From assembly GCF_963678635.1 (NCBI RefSeq), contig NC_087070.1, forward strand, positions 21,435,461 to 21,499,460: DNA of 64,000 nt, read 5' to 3'. The position numbers and the translations under genes were made by a program. Origin of the DNA: Symsagittifera roscoffensis (Eukaryota; Xenacoelomorpha; Acoela; Convolutidae). The notes beneath the pieces were generated by a model. That model ran no database searches and was not told the origin of the DNA. It was given only the letters and a program-made list of their open reading frames with translations. Positions within the stretch are counted from its first letter, which is position 1. The number at the start of each line of letters is the position of its first letter. This document shows, one piece after another, positions 1-8,843 of the stretch.

Positions 1-245
1 CGAAAAAAACTTGCATCTAACACAAAAATTTGTTGAAAATTTTTGCACGCTTGATGAAAAAACCAAAACAGTTTTTGCATCATGTAAAAAAGTTTAATTA
101 AATTTTTGCAAATGTGTTGAAAAAATCAAACCAAAATTTGCATCTTGCGAAAAAACTCTGAGTTAATTTTTGCACACGTGTTGAAAATTACAAATTTATT
201 CGTTGAAAAAACTTTTGATTTTAAATAAAAACACTTTTAACAAGA
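1..245. repeat. Degenerate AT-rich minisatellite
   Basis: Variants of a motif containing ATTTTTGCA followed by a GTTGAAAA-like block recur with roughly 64-nt spacing (for example around 97-130 and 160-190). No gene is visible here. It sits just beyond the 3' end of the minus-strand accessory gene, as the 31-bp minisatellite at 61384 sits beyond the accessory genes of element 2, but I cannot show that the two arrays share a unit. Confidence 0.4.
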
Positions 246-262
246 TTTTCATAAACAAATAT

Positions 263-861
263 TCAATTATTAAGAGAAAAATTGATACGCTCACTATTCA
301 CGGTACCATAACCATCAATAAAACAATCAACAATTTTCAACAAGTCAGTCTCATACTTTGAGTTTTGAATTTTTCGAATCCTTTCCAAAAAAGCTGATCC
401 AAGAGTCTGAGTGGACGCAAGCTTCTGAGCAGAACTGAGATAATGTCTTTTGAATTTTTTTTCGCAGCAGTCGTTTTTTTGCAACACTGGGTAATTTTTC
501 CGGTATTCTACATTTCAAGTTGTGTTCGACTGCACGGTTCAATTGATTGAAAATTTCACCTCTTGATGAAAATATATTGCAGTAAAATCTGTAATTGTAT
601 AAAGTATAAATACAGTCAAAAATTTGGTAAGTGAAATGATATTTATCTAATCTTTGCAAAATCTGATCGAGCGATGATCCGATTAATAATTAGTGAAATT
701 TGCAATTTTCCACTGGGCAGAATGATGAATGGTTAGATACACAGTAGCCTTGGGTGACAATAAATTTTTCATAAAAGTTTTCTGACACAGAGATTAAAAT
801 GAGATTTTGCATTGTAGTCCGAATAAAAAGTGGGATATGCTTGACACATAGCAGATGCCAT
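263..861 (-). pseudogene. Polinton accessory gene pair A/B, broken copy
   Basis: This is a decayed homologue of the two overlapping ORFs at 59006-59594. The start ATG is at 861 on the minus strand, and the first residues (M-A-x-A-M-C-Q-A, then F-Y-S-D-Y) match the other copy. The frame then breaks near 780, carries a stop near 685, resumes at 659-351, and shifts again so that the C-terminal part is read at 487-263. That part is basic, with a K-R-L-[LI]-R-K-K run followed by LASTQTLGSAFL and RIRKIQNSKYE blocks nearly identical between copies. Unlike the other copy, parts A and B share one frame across the A/B boundary. Function unknown. It is transcribed divergently from the gene at 1099. Retention in two elements suggests a conserved accessory function. 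Confidence 0.6.
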
Positions 862-1098
862 CACCGATTACTTGTTGAAAATTATTTTTATCTACATTGA
901 ATTGCTTGTATAGTAGTTCCATCACCTACGCAATGTCCATATTTGGATAATCACCTACTCATTATTCCATATAAGGTAAGAAAACCTTATTTGGAATGTA
1001 CAGTGAGTCATCTACATTTCTTAATTTCTATAAATTTACAAATATCATTATTTTGAAATATCTAAACTAATCAGTTGGCTCTGAGTCTGAAATCAAAA
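862..1098. promoter_or_regulatory. Divergent promoter with three CArG boxes and an AP-1 site (element 1)
   Basis: This spacer separates the minus-strand gene (ATG 861) from the plus-strand gene (ATG 1099). It contains three perfect CC[AT]6GG sequences: CCATATTTGG at 937-946, CCATATAAGG at 967-976 and CCTTATTTGG at 985-994. The last two form the arms of an inverted repeat spanning about 964-996. A perfect AP-1 consensus TGAGTCA lies at 1004-1010, and a TATAAAT at 1029-1035 is suitably placed for the plus gene. CC[AT]6GG is the known binding sequence of SRF/MADS factors and TGA[CG]TCA that of AP-1; function here is inferred. The equivalent spacer of element 2 has the same two site types. Confidence 0.55.
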
Positions 1099-1640
1099 AT
1101 GTATTCACAAAAAGATATCCTTCCCAACTATATTGAATTTGCTAAGAACCAAAAAAGAATTGGGAGATTTTCTTGGTCCCAAAAACCCTACAACGGAAAA
1201 TTTTACTTTGAATCTTGCTTCCAATTGCTAAAGAAAAATGAATCGGAACAAATTGAAAAAAAACCCAGCAAGTCTATCTTGGTGAAAAAGAAGGGGAAAA
1301 GATATCAGCAATACGGAAAACTGTTATTCACGATGCTGAAAACCTTGGACTCGATCCTGTATTGGAACCCTATTCTGACAAAGACTCAACCATGGAGCAG
1401 GACCTTGCGAACTGTCATGCGGTGTATGACGTAGCAACATACAAGACGAGAAGGGTGTGTGTCACAATCAAGGAGTACAGTGTGAACAAGCCACCCTACC
1501 TTCAGATTCGACTCTTCACTGCAAAGGAGAACGAAGTATTGAAGCAAGTTGCCTATGTCAACTATACTTTGAACGAATTCAAAGAACTCGCCCAAGTCTC
1601 GGGAGATTTTATGTTTTTTGAGAACTGTAATGTTCAATAA
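1099..1640 (+). pseudogene. PC4-like candidate accessory protein, one frameshift
   Basis: The homologue at 58250-58789 shows that the protein starts at ATG 1099 (M-Y-S-x-K), not at the upstream TTG. The frame runs to about 1263, where an A-rich run (near 1254-1262) has an indel relative to the other copy. It then continues in a second frame to the stop at 1640, about 180 aa in all. Two halves look alike. Each has short beta-strand-like segments (Y-x-G-K-F-Y-F-E; Y-L-Q-I-R-L-F) followed by a segment leading into an amphipathic helix (V-Y-L-x-E-K-E-G-E; Y-T-L-N-E-F-K-E-L). This recalls the PC4/p15 fold, a single-stranded-DNA-binding coactivator, but the similarity is only by eye. It could equally be an unrelated viral family. 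Confidence 0.5.
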
Positions 1641-1710
1641 GTTTGTTGAGTGATGTTATTATAGTAATGTAATTCAAATATTCATCTTCTTGAATCATTT
1701 TTTAAAATTC

Positions 1711-2680
1711 CTTTGAGCTGAGCAGTATGAGTTGGAACATTGGTTTTTCCAGAAATCTTGTTTTGAAGCTTCAAAATTAAATTGGGAATTTTTCATATCG
1801 TCCTACAAGAAAAGTCCCAGAAATTTTTACTAAGAGTTCTGGAATCTCAAAATTTACCCAAATTGCAAAATTTGGATACAGAATCTTAAATTTTCTAATT
1901 TGAGTGGACTCTTCTTTTTCCAACTGAAATTTCTGATTGTTTTTCCATGAGTTTTCTTTTCTACGATACTCTATAAGATCTATTTTATTAATATCTGAAC
2001 GATAACATAGAAAAACTTTTCGTCTTCCATTATGCTCTTTGAGCTGAGCAGTATGAGTTGGAACATTGGTTTTTCCAGAAATCTTGTTTTAAAGCTTCAA
2101 AAATAAATTGGGACTTTTTCATATCGTCTTAAAAGAAAAGTCCCAGAAATTTTCACTAACAGTTTTGTAATCTCAAAATTTACTCAAATTGCAAAATTTG
2201 GATACAGAATCACAAATTTTCTAATTTGAGTGGACTTTACTTTTTCCAACTGAAATTTCTGATTGTTTTTCCAAGAGTTTCCTTTTCTACGATACTCTAT
2301 AAGATCTATTTTATTAATATCTGAACGATAACATAGAAAAACTTTTCGTCTTCCATTATGCTCTTTGAGCTGAGCAGTATGAGTTGGAACATTGGTTTTT
2401 CCAGAAATCTTGTTTTAAAAATTCAAAAATAAATTGGGACTTTTTCATATCGTCTTACAAGAAAAGTCCCAGAAATTTTCACTAACAGTTTTGTAATCTC
2501 AAAATTTACTCAAATTGCAAAATTTGGATACAGAATCACAAATTTTCTAATTTGAGTGGACTTTACTTTTTCCAACTGAAATTTCTGATTGTTTTTCCAA
2601 GAGTTTCCTTTTCTACGATACTCTATAAGATCTATTTTTTAAATATCTGAACGATAACATAGAAAAACTTTTCGTCTTTG
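1711..2680. repeat. Three tandem copies of a ~325-bp unit
   Basis: Units begin with CTTTGAGCTGAGCAGTATGA at about 1713, 2038 and 2363, giving an almost constant 325-bp period. The second and third copies are closest to each other. There is no open frame of note. It fills the gap between the accessory gene and the orphan gene at 2945. Element 2 has an analogous but unrelated triple repeat of ~315 bp at 53995-54935. Confidence 0.85.
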
Positions 2681-2697
2681 CAAAAAGTTTTTCTAAG

Positions 2698-2910
2698 TTA
2701 TCCAAGGAGTTGACTTTGAACTGATTGAAAACCTTCCCAATAATGGAACAAAATACCTGTTAATATTTGATGACTCTTGTGAAGAAACATAAATTCATTC
2801 CAATCTTGTTTTGGACGTACGTGTAATAGATCTTTTTTAGTGTTTATATGCCAATTTTTTATCATAGTTTTAATATTAGCATGTGCAATCGTTGGAATAA
2901 TGTTCCCATG
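2698..2910 (+). pseudogene. Displaced ATPase fragment plus linker copy
   Basis: Positions 2698-2790 repeat the Walker-B-side coding segment of the packaging ATPase found at 3867-3955, with few differences. Positions 2805-2910 repeat the non-coding stretch at 3500-3600, which begins GGACGTACGTGTAATAGATC. The fragment is out of context and stops at a TAA near 2790. The order (ATPase piece, linker, orphan gene, linker, ATPase) points to a duplication or template switch inside the element. Confidence 0.75.
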
Positions 2911-2944
2911 TGCAAAATAGTTTAAGAGTTAGGAGTTTATCAAA

Positions 2945-3325
2945 ATGGACAAACTGTGGGATATTCCTTTCTTCCTCCCAAAAAGATTTTCAGTCTGCTT
3001 GGTGTACGAAGCATCTCCATGGAATCAATTGAACAGTGGCCATGGAAAATATACTGAGCTTGAAAAAATATTGAAAAAATTAAAAGCTCCAGAAACGGAG
3101 TTTTTTGCAAAAGGTTATGAAAAATGTAAAATTCTGTCAGAAATTTTGGAAACAAAGGTTACAAACTTATATGACTACGCATGTGCAATAGTTCAGAATT
3201 TGATTTTCAAAGATGAAGAATATGATTGGAGGTGTAGCAACTACCCATTTCGTCATGCAAATACTCTTCACTGTGCAGAAAGAAAAGCATTTGCATACGG
3301 AACATGGACTCGATGTTTTTTTTAA
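2945..3325 (+). CDS. Orphan protein with Cys/His motif HCAERKA
   Basis: Open frame of 126 aa with a good ATG context (AAAATGG), flanked by two direct ~100-bp linker copies. I do not recognise a named family. The N-terminal half has a hydrophobic/aromatic stretch (W-D-I-P-F-F-L-P). The middle is predicted helical and Lys/Glu-rich. The C-terminus is Cys/His-rich: W-R-C-S-N-Y-P-F-R-H-A, then L-H-C-A-E-R-K-A-F-A-Y. H-[CA]-A-E-R-K-A resembles the zinc-site motif of cytidine-deaminase-like proteins, but a following P-C-x-x-C pair is not visible, so no enzyme call is made. It is one of the few undamaged reading frames in this element. There is no homologue in element 2. Confidence 0.5.
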   Translation: MDKLWDIPFFLPKRFSVCLVYEASPWNQLNSGHGKYTELEKILKKLKAPETEFFAKGYEKCKILSEILETKVTNLYDYACAIVQNLIFKDEEYDWRCSNYPFRHANTLHCAERKAFAYGTWTRCFF

Positions 3326-3675
3326 TAAACTGTACATTACCTTAATAATTTTGTATTATCGTGTTTTTGAAATTTAAATGTTAATCATTATCAATTTTTT
3401 CATTCCAAAGTTGAGATGGGAGATGAATGTGACAAGCAATTAAATTTAGGAAATTTTATTTTGGATGAGGAGAATCATGAACAATAATCTTGGAAGTTTT
3501 TTGGACGTACGTGTAATAGATCTCTTTTAGTGTTTATGTGCCAATTTTTTATCATAGTTTTAATACTAGCATGTGCAATTGTTCGAATAATGTTATCCAC
3601 TACATGTGAAGAAACAACAGTTTGGGTAGCAATTTTATCAAGTACAGTCGGTTATATTTTACCTTCTCCAAAGCT
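3326..3675. repeat. Spacer with second copy of the ~100-bp linker repeat
   Basis: Positions 3500-3600 match 2805-2910 in direct orientation (offset about 693). The rest is AT-rich spacer without a supported gene. The linker immediately precedes the ATPase gene and is probably its 5' region. Confidence 0.6.
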
Positions 3676-4430
3676 ATGAATAAAATAATTTCTACCAAAG
3701 AACGAAATTTTATTTCACTAGTTGGACCGAGTGGATTTGGAAAATTGCATCATATTTTTGAGTGGTTAAAATTTGGTACATTTCAAACAAAGTTTGATAA
3801 AATTTTTTATTTTTATCTACATTATCAACCTCTTTATGGACAAATGCAAAGAAAAAACCTTAAGTTTATCAAAGGAGTTGACTTTGAACTGATTGAAAAC
3901 CTTCCCAACAATGGAACAAAATACTTGTTAAAATTTGATGACTCTTGTGAAAAAATTTCAATTTCTAAGCAGTTTGTAAAAGTTGCTACTGCTAGAAGAC
4001 ACAGGGGACTGAATACAACATATATTAAGCATAATTTGTTTCATCAAAGCAAATTGGGAAGAGATGTTGAGTTACAAAATACACATTAGTCTTATTCAAG
4101 TCACCGAGAGATGTTTTACAAAACAAAACAATAAGTCAACAACTAGGTCTAGGATCACAATTGAAAGAGTGGTATAAAGATGCAATATCTACTCCTTATG
4201 GTCATTTACTCATTGATTTAACTCCAAAAACAGTGATTCGCTAAGATATTGCACAAACAGTGGTTCAGTTCCATCAAACTTTTATCTACCAGCAGGAACA
4301 GAAACTAAGTTTTTGGACAATCAGCATACAATACGTCTCTATACTCCCAATATTTCAAACATTTTCCCAAAAACTTCAAAAACAATTCATCCTCCATTGT
4401 CCAAAAAGTTTCATTCAATTCCTCAGCGAA
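3676..4430 (+). pseudogene. Polinton FtsK/HerA-type packaging ATPase, broken
   Basis: The family is the Polinton/adenovirus-like A32/FtsK-HerA genome-packaging ATPase. The frame from ATG 3676 shows an N-terminal P-loop, L-V-G-P-S-G-F-G-K-L, in which the usual Ser/Thr after GK is Leu. A Walker-B-like hydrophobic stretch follows (Y-L-L-K-F-D-D), then the typical downstream block H-R-G-L-N-T-T-Y with N-L-F-H-Q. A one-nt frameshift at about 4087 moves the F-K-S-P-R-D-V block into another frame, which ends in TAA at 4242. A further shift near 4236 restores the C-terminal part. The packaging motor would load element DNA into capsids made by the genes downstream. This copy is inactive. The exact C-terminus is unclear because the frame runs on without a stop. 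Confidence 0.82.
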
Positions 4431-4987
4431 TGTCTAGTAAACTTACTACGAGGCGAGCTAAGGATCTTCGAAAAGTAGACGTAGTAAAATATCGAAGAGA
4501 AATATCAGAACTCACACGAAGAAGAACTTCACTGCATAAAAGGAGAACTATTTTGAGCTCGCCAAAAGGCTTACAATTAATATCTGTTATCACTCCTTTT
4601 GTCATTGAACGATTGATATCGTATGAATCAGTTTGTTCTAGTTCCTTACTCAATTTATCAATCACAAATTACACTTCCAAAAAAAAACCAAAATTGGAAC
4701 AAAAGCAAGAAAAAGAGGAGATTGTACCAAAAAATTTTGATTCTATTTACAGTGCTGTAAATGCAAAGTTGAAAACGAGTAACAATAAGCACCTTATTGA
4801 TTTAATTTTGAGTTCTCCCAGAATTGGACTAAGTCAGTCAGAAAATTTCATATTAGATAACCGAGACACAAAAGAATCAATTGTAGACTTTGTGTGTGCA
4901 CTAAAGCAAAAAGTACCGACTTTCCCGATATTTACTTTACCATTTTGGAAGCAACTCAAATTCCACCTAAACTTGTTGCCAACAAGA
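4430..4987 (+). pseudogene. Small basic conserved Polinton ORF and adjoining hypothetical region
   Basis: An ATG at 4430 (M-S-S-K-L-T-T-R-R-A-K) starts a Lys/Arg-rich segment of about 70 residues, with E-L-T-R-R-R and L-H-K-R-R-T-I-L-S-S-P-K-G blocks and a hydrophobic tail. Such a small basic ORF between ATPase and integrase fits other Polintons as I know them, but I cannot name it. A second region follows in the same frame with an S-P-R-I-G-L-S-Q-S block and an F-V-C-A-L-K-Q-K-V-P block. It shifts frame near 4920 and stops shortly after the integrase ATG. No stop separates it from the ATPase, so whether these are separate proteins is uncertain. Confidence 0.45.
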
Positions 4988-5929
4988 ATGCCAAAGCGAA
5001 AGACAGAGGAACTTGGATCCTTTTCAAAATCTGAAAAGGTAAGTCTGAACAGATTGTATTCTAGGGGTAGAGCTGCGCACGGTTCTGTGCGAAACTTGAG
5101 TAAAGCAAGCGGATTGTCAAAAAAGAAAGTAGAACAATTTTTCCAAACTAAGACATCGTATACAAAATTTGGTCCCCCAATCAGACGTTTCCGAAGACTT
5201 CAAGCATTTTCAAAATATATAAAATGAAATTTGGTGTATGGATTTGGCGTTTGTGGACAAAATAGCGAGTCAAAACAAGGGAGTCAAATATTTATTGGTT
5301 GCTGTTGATGTTTTTTCGCGATTTGTCAGAGTTCAAACAATGAAAACTAAATATGCCAAAGACACTTTGCAAGCTTTCAAAAAAATGATTTCTCGAAAAA
5401 CACTCCTGAAAAGCTTTGGGTTGATAAAGGAACGGAATATGGAGGAACTTTCAAAAATTTTTGCAAGGAAAAAAGCATTGAAGTTTACTCGACCATGAGT
5501 GAAACAAAAGCTGCATTTGCAGAGAGAGCCATTCAATCATTAAAACACATTATTTACCGCTACATAGAAGATCATGGTGAAAAATTCATTAACAAGTTGC
5601 CGCAATTTGTGTCTACAATGAATTGTCGCATCAATAGATCTATTGGGAAATCACCTAGAGATGTCAAGAATACTGATTTCCTCACAATTCTGTACAATAA
5701 ACCTCTAACAAGGTATAGGAAACTAAAATTCAAAGTTGGAGACAGAGTGAGAGTTTCAAAGAATGATATTCCGTTCCGAAAATGATATAAACCACAATTC
5801 ACAGATGAAATTCTTGAAAATGCGGCAATATCTACTAAAAAACCTCCTACATACATCATCAAAGATCTCGACAAAGAAGAAATTCTGGGAAAATTTTATG
5901 AAAAAGAGCTGAGAAAATGTTCTGATTAA
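4988..5929 (+). pseudogene. Polinton retroviral-type integrase, broken
   Basis: About 313 codons from ATG 4988. The N-terminal ~80 residues are basic and helix-rich, with the S-K-K-K-V-E-x-F segment usual before Polinton integrase cores. The RNase-H-fold core follows. The first acidic residue is in C-M-D-L-A-F-V-D, then L-L-V-A-V-D-V-F-S-R, the second in V-D-K-G-T-E-Y, and the third Glu in A-F-A-E-R-A-I-Q about 33 residues later. These form the DDE catalytic set. The C-terminal part has K-V-G-D-R-V-R-V and a Y-I-I-K-D-L segment typical of an SH3/chromo-like DNA-binding end. Breaks are a frameshift at about 5222, another near 5415 and an in-frame TGA at 5783. The enzyme would join element ends to host DNA; this copy is dead. 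Confidence 0.85.
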
Positions 5930-5973
5930 AAGTAAAATCATTTTTTAAACTAAATATTTATCGATCAGGTGTC

Positions 5974-6801
5974 ATGGATTCTATCACTACTGAGTTGGTT
6001 TCCAACGCTTCTTTTAATTGTTATCCGAATAATAGTCTTAGTTCTTTTACAAACTTTCTACCCGAACAAATACATTTGAAAGGAGAATGGGAGGTTGCTA
6101 CTTTAGAAATATCATACCCTTCTTTGTACCAAAATTTTACAGAGGGCAAGTTTACATTCGTAGATGGTAGAGAAAGTTCTGAGGAGAAAAGAAAGATTGT
6201 ACCGATGAACATTGAACCAAGATTGTATCCAAGTATTGTTGATATAGTTGTAGCCATGAACAACAAAATTTGAGAACGTCTAGGTGCTCAAGTTTTTGAA
6301 TATAACGGAATCTATGTATCAGTAGATAAAATTACACAAAAAGTTGCTGTTCATTTACCTGAGAATCAATCAGTGTTTATAATTCAGAGTGCTGATTTGA
6401 GCTACACTTTTGGTTGTGATTCAGAACAAAACCAAACAGGGGTTATAATTAAAGGAAAAGGTCCACATTATCCTCAGTATTCTTACGACATTATAAGAAT
6501 ACATTCCCTAATGATATACAGTGATATTATAGAATATAACATAGTTGGTGATACAAAAACTCCCTTATTGCGTTGCATTCCCTTTATCTCCAAAGTGAAG
6601 AGTGGAGATATAATTTCTACAGGACAGTACATGAATTATCAATCCGATATAAATTTACGGTATAAAAAGCTGTTGACAAATTCTTTCCATTGTATCAAGA
6701 TAGAACTAAGAGATAGTACAGGCGAAAAAATTCCTTTTGTGTCCGTAGGAATCACTCGAGATGTTCTCTTGTTCCGCAAGATTCCGAATAATCATTTTTG
6801 A
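5974..6801 (+). pseudogene. Polinton minor capsid (penton-type) protein, one nonsense codon
   Basis: A single frame of 275 codons from ATG 5974 is interrupted only by TGA at 6271-6273. The start M-D-S-I-T-T-E-L-V-S-N-A-S, followed by N-S-L-S-S-F-T-N-F-L-P and W-E-V-A-T-L-E-I-S-Y-P, is the usual N-terminus of the Polinton minor capsid or penton family. It has an R-x-H-S-L-M-I-Y-S-D segment in the middle and a strand-rich C-terminus ending in a V-L-L-F-R-K-I block. The role is the capsid vertex, paired with the double-jelly-roll major capsid at 7280. Spacing to the core gene is 17 nt. Readthrough aside, one base change inactivated it, so decay may be recent. Confidence 0.8.
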
Positions 6802-6818
6802 TTTAAACTTCATACGAA

Positions 6819-7193
6819 ATGGTTGCACAAAACTCAGCTGATTTCCCTATTTTTCGAGGACATGCAAGACAGCGTGAAAGAGGTTTTGAAGCTCTTGCAC
6901 AAACTCTTGGGAGAACTGCAATCCCCTTTATTAAAAAAAATTTAGTCCCAGCTGCGGAAAGAATTGGGGCAGATTCTTTTGAAACCACTGCTCCAGAGAT
7001 TGGCAAAGTTGTTAGTGGAAGTAAAAACACTCAAAACATTTGCAAAAGATGTGGGAACAAAATAGTTCGGAAACAATTGGGAGGTGGAAAAAAGAAATCT
7101 AAGCGAAGAACTGCTATAACCAGATCCATTTCTCAAAAAAGTAGATCGAAAAACAGTCGCTCTCGCAAAGACATTTTTGACAATATAAAATGA
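6819..7193 (+). CDS. Basic capsid-core protein of Polintons (pX/pVI-like), intact
   Basis: Open 124-aa frame. The N-terminal two thirds are amphipathic with a G-F-x-A-L-A-Q-T-x-G-R-T-A-I-P-F block and a P-A-A-E-R-I-G-A-D stretch. The C-terminal third is strongly basic and Ser/Lys/Arg-rich, ending S-R-S-R-K-D-I-F-D-N. This fits the small protein between minor and major capsid in Polintons, often compared with adenoviral core or membrane-lytic peptides. DNA binding and an amphipathic lytic helix are inferred. Cys36-type zinc motifs are absent apart from one C-K-R-C-G-N cluster near residue 70. It follows the minor capsid stop by 17 nt. Confidence 0.72.
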   Translation: MVAQNSADFPIFRGHARQRERGFEALAQTLGRTAIPFIKKNLVPAAERIGADSFETTAPEIGKVVSGSKNTQNICKRCGNKIVRKQLGGGKKKSKRRTAITRSISQKSRSKNSRSRKDIFDNIK

Positions 7194-7279
7194 GTGTAAA
7201 CCAAAGTCATTTTCGGTACGGGGCTTTTACAAATTCTTTATTGGAGATTTTTGATTAATTCCCAGTTTTGGAAACAATT

Positions 7280-8503
7280 ATGTCATCTTACACCCAAGAG
7301 GTATTCCCCAGTACTTCTCTGGATGAAAGCAGTATTGAGTTTGAATTTGAAACGGATCGTAATCTCTACTTGGATATGCGTGATACCCATCTTAGCTTAA
7401 AGTTTCAACTATTCAAAGGAAGATTGTTTGATGCTTTCAAAAAGAAAAAGCAGAACATAAAGCAAAATCGGAGGAAGATTCAGATGAGGAACCACAAACT
7501 TACTTATATTATGTAAACAATCTACTACATTCTCTATTCTCCAACTGTGAAGTTTATTTTAACAATACAATGGTTTACAATGCCAGTGGATTAAATCCTC
7601 ATAAGGCACAGATATCGAACGAATTCAACTCGTCAGCAGTGAGCAATAAAGGAATACTTGCTTGTCATGGATACAGTTTTGAAGAATATCCTGATGCATT
7701 TGATATGCATCCATTCACTGGAGCAAATTCCTTGGGAACAGGGATAAATTTTTCTCTCTATGGGAGGCTCGCCATTGATTTGTTTACTTGCGAAAAATTG
7801 TTGCTACCAAATACCAAAGTTTGAATTAAACTTATTCGAGCTAGACCTAACTTTTACATGTTATCTGATAATCCAAATGTCAGTCTGAAAATTGTTGATT
7901 GTTCGTTGTTTAATAGAAGAATTTTAGTTGGTGAACCTAATCGTCAATACTTGCAAGGGAATCTGGAAAGAGAACCTGCTCAATACAATTACATGGAAAC
8001 TATAGCAAGAACCTTTATCATTCCATCTCGTCAAAACCAATTCATAAAAGAAAATGTATTCAAAAACGCTCCAATAAGAAGAGTAGCTGTTGCATTGAAT
8101 ACAAATTCAGCTGTTGCAGGATCTTTTCCTGAAAACCCTTGCAGCTATCAGCAATTTCATTTAAGAGAACTTAGAATTATTCGGGGTGGAAGAGCAATTG
8201 TTTCAATAGATACAACTTCTCCTTGTCGACCTTATGTTACAACAATGAAAGCAATGCAGTTTAAAGAAGATTTCCCAGCTCTTCCAACGGAAGATTTTCA
8301 AAATCACTATATTCTAGTTTTTGACTTGACTTCACTACAGGATGCAGCTGAACAGAACTTATCCAGAACTTAATGGAGAAAGCTTGAGATTAGAAATGTT
8401 TTTCCAGTTTCCCTTGGAGCAAGTAACGGAAGTGATAGTCTTGGGAGAAAGATTATCAAATTTTCAAATTGACAAATTCGGAACAGTTGCTAAAAATGTT
8501 TAG
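7280..8503 (+). pseudogene. Polinton double-jelly-roll major capsid protein, broken
   Basis: The gene spans about 405 codons from ATG 7280 to TAG 8501-8503. Recognisable family segments in order are F-E-T-D-R-N-L-Y-L-D-M, then N-S-L-x-x-x-F-S-N-C-E-V-Y-F-N-N, H-P-F-T near the middle, A-R-P-N-F-Y-M, and a strand-rich C-terminal half with N-A-P-I-R-R-V-A-V-A and F-Q-F-P-L-E-Q-V. Breaks are a frameshift in a Lys-coding A-rich run near 7445, TGA at 7822-7824, and a frameshift near 8357. The last 8 nt overlap the start of the next gene. In intact relatives the protein forms the icosahedral shell, so this element descends from a virus-like Polinton able to make capsids. Confidence 0.85.
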
Positions 8504-8842
8504 TTTTTTTGAGTTTTCGTGTTCTTTCAAAAATGTTGTAACTTTTTTGGGACTTTTAATTGTTATTGTGTATTTACTATCTATTTTGTTTGTCTTCAGA
8601 CCTAAATCTCCAGACAAAGCAGATAATGAATGCTGTTTAATTGACACCCCAAGAAAATTCTTCAACCTAGACTGTGAACCAGTGTTCAATAACTTTTGTC
8701 CAGTTCACAAGTTTTGTGTATGGGACTTTGTTGATTCAATACCTAAATTCGAGTAAGTCAATAACTTTAGGTTTTTCCACCCTAAATTACAATATCAAAC
8801 TTTCTAATTCTTTGTTTTAGATGTAAATCAGCTAACAGTTGA
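8496..8842 (+). CDS. Small single-pass membrane protein, spliced, overlapping the capsid stop
   Basis: ATG 8496 lies inside the major capsid stop region (ATGTTTAG, 8496-8503). The first exon encodes 85 codons and part of the next: a short N-terminus, one strong transmembrane helix (V-V-T-F-L-G-L-L-I-V-I-V-Y-L-L-S-I-L), then a Cys/Pro/Phe-rich exposed tail with several conserved-looking cysteines. Read straight through, the frame stops at 8754. However, the stop lies in a GTAAGT donor, and removing 8753-8820 adds a short E-C-K-S-A-N-S tail ending at TGA 8840-8842, two bases before the protease ATG. Function unknown. An accessory or minor virion membrane protein would fit the position. Confidence 0.6.
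8753..8820 (+). other. Predicted 68-nt intron
   Basis: The donor GA|GTAAGT and the acceptor TTCTTTGTTTTAG| fit spliceosomal consensus. A CTAAT branch-like sequence lies about 12 nt before the acceptor polypyrimidine run. Splicing joins the membrane-protein frame to a short tail ending just before the protease start. The alternative reading is unspliced termination at 8754. Confidence 0.5.
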
Positions 8843-8843
8843 A

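Noticed and set aside
2945-3325. Calling the orphan gene a cytidine deaminase
   Set aside because: Only the H-C-A-E-R-K-A motif is suggestive; the second Cys pair of the zinc site is not visible.
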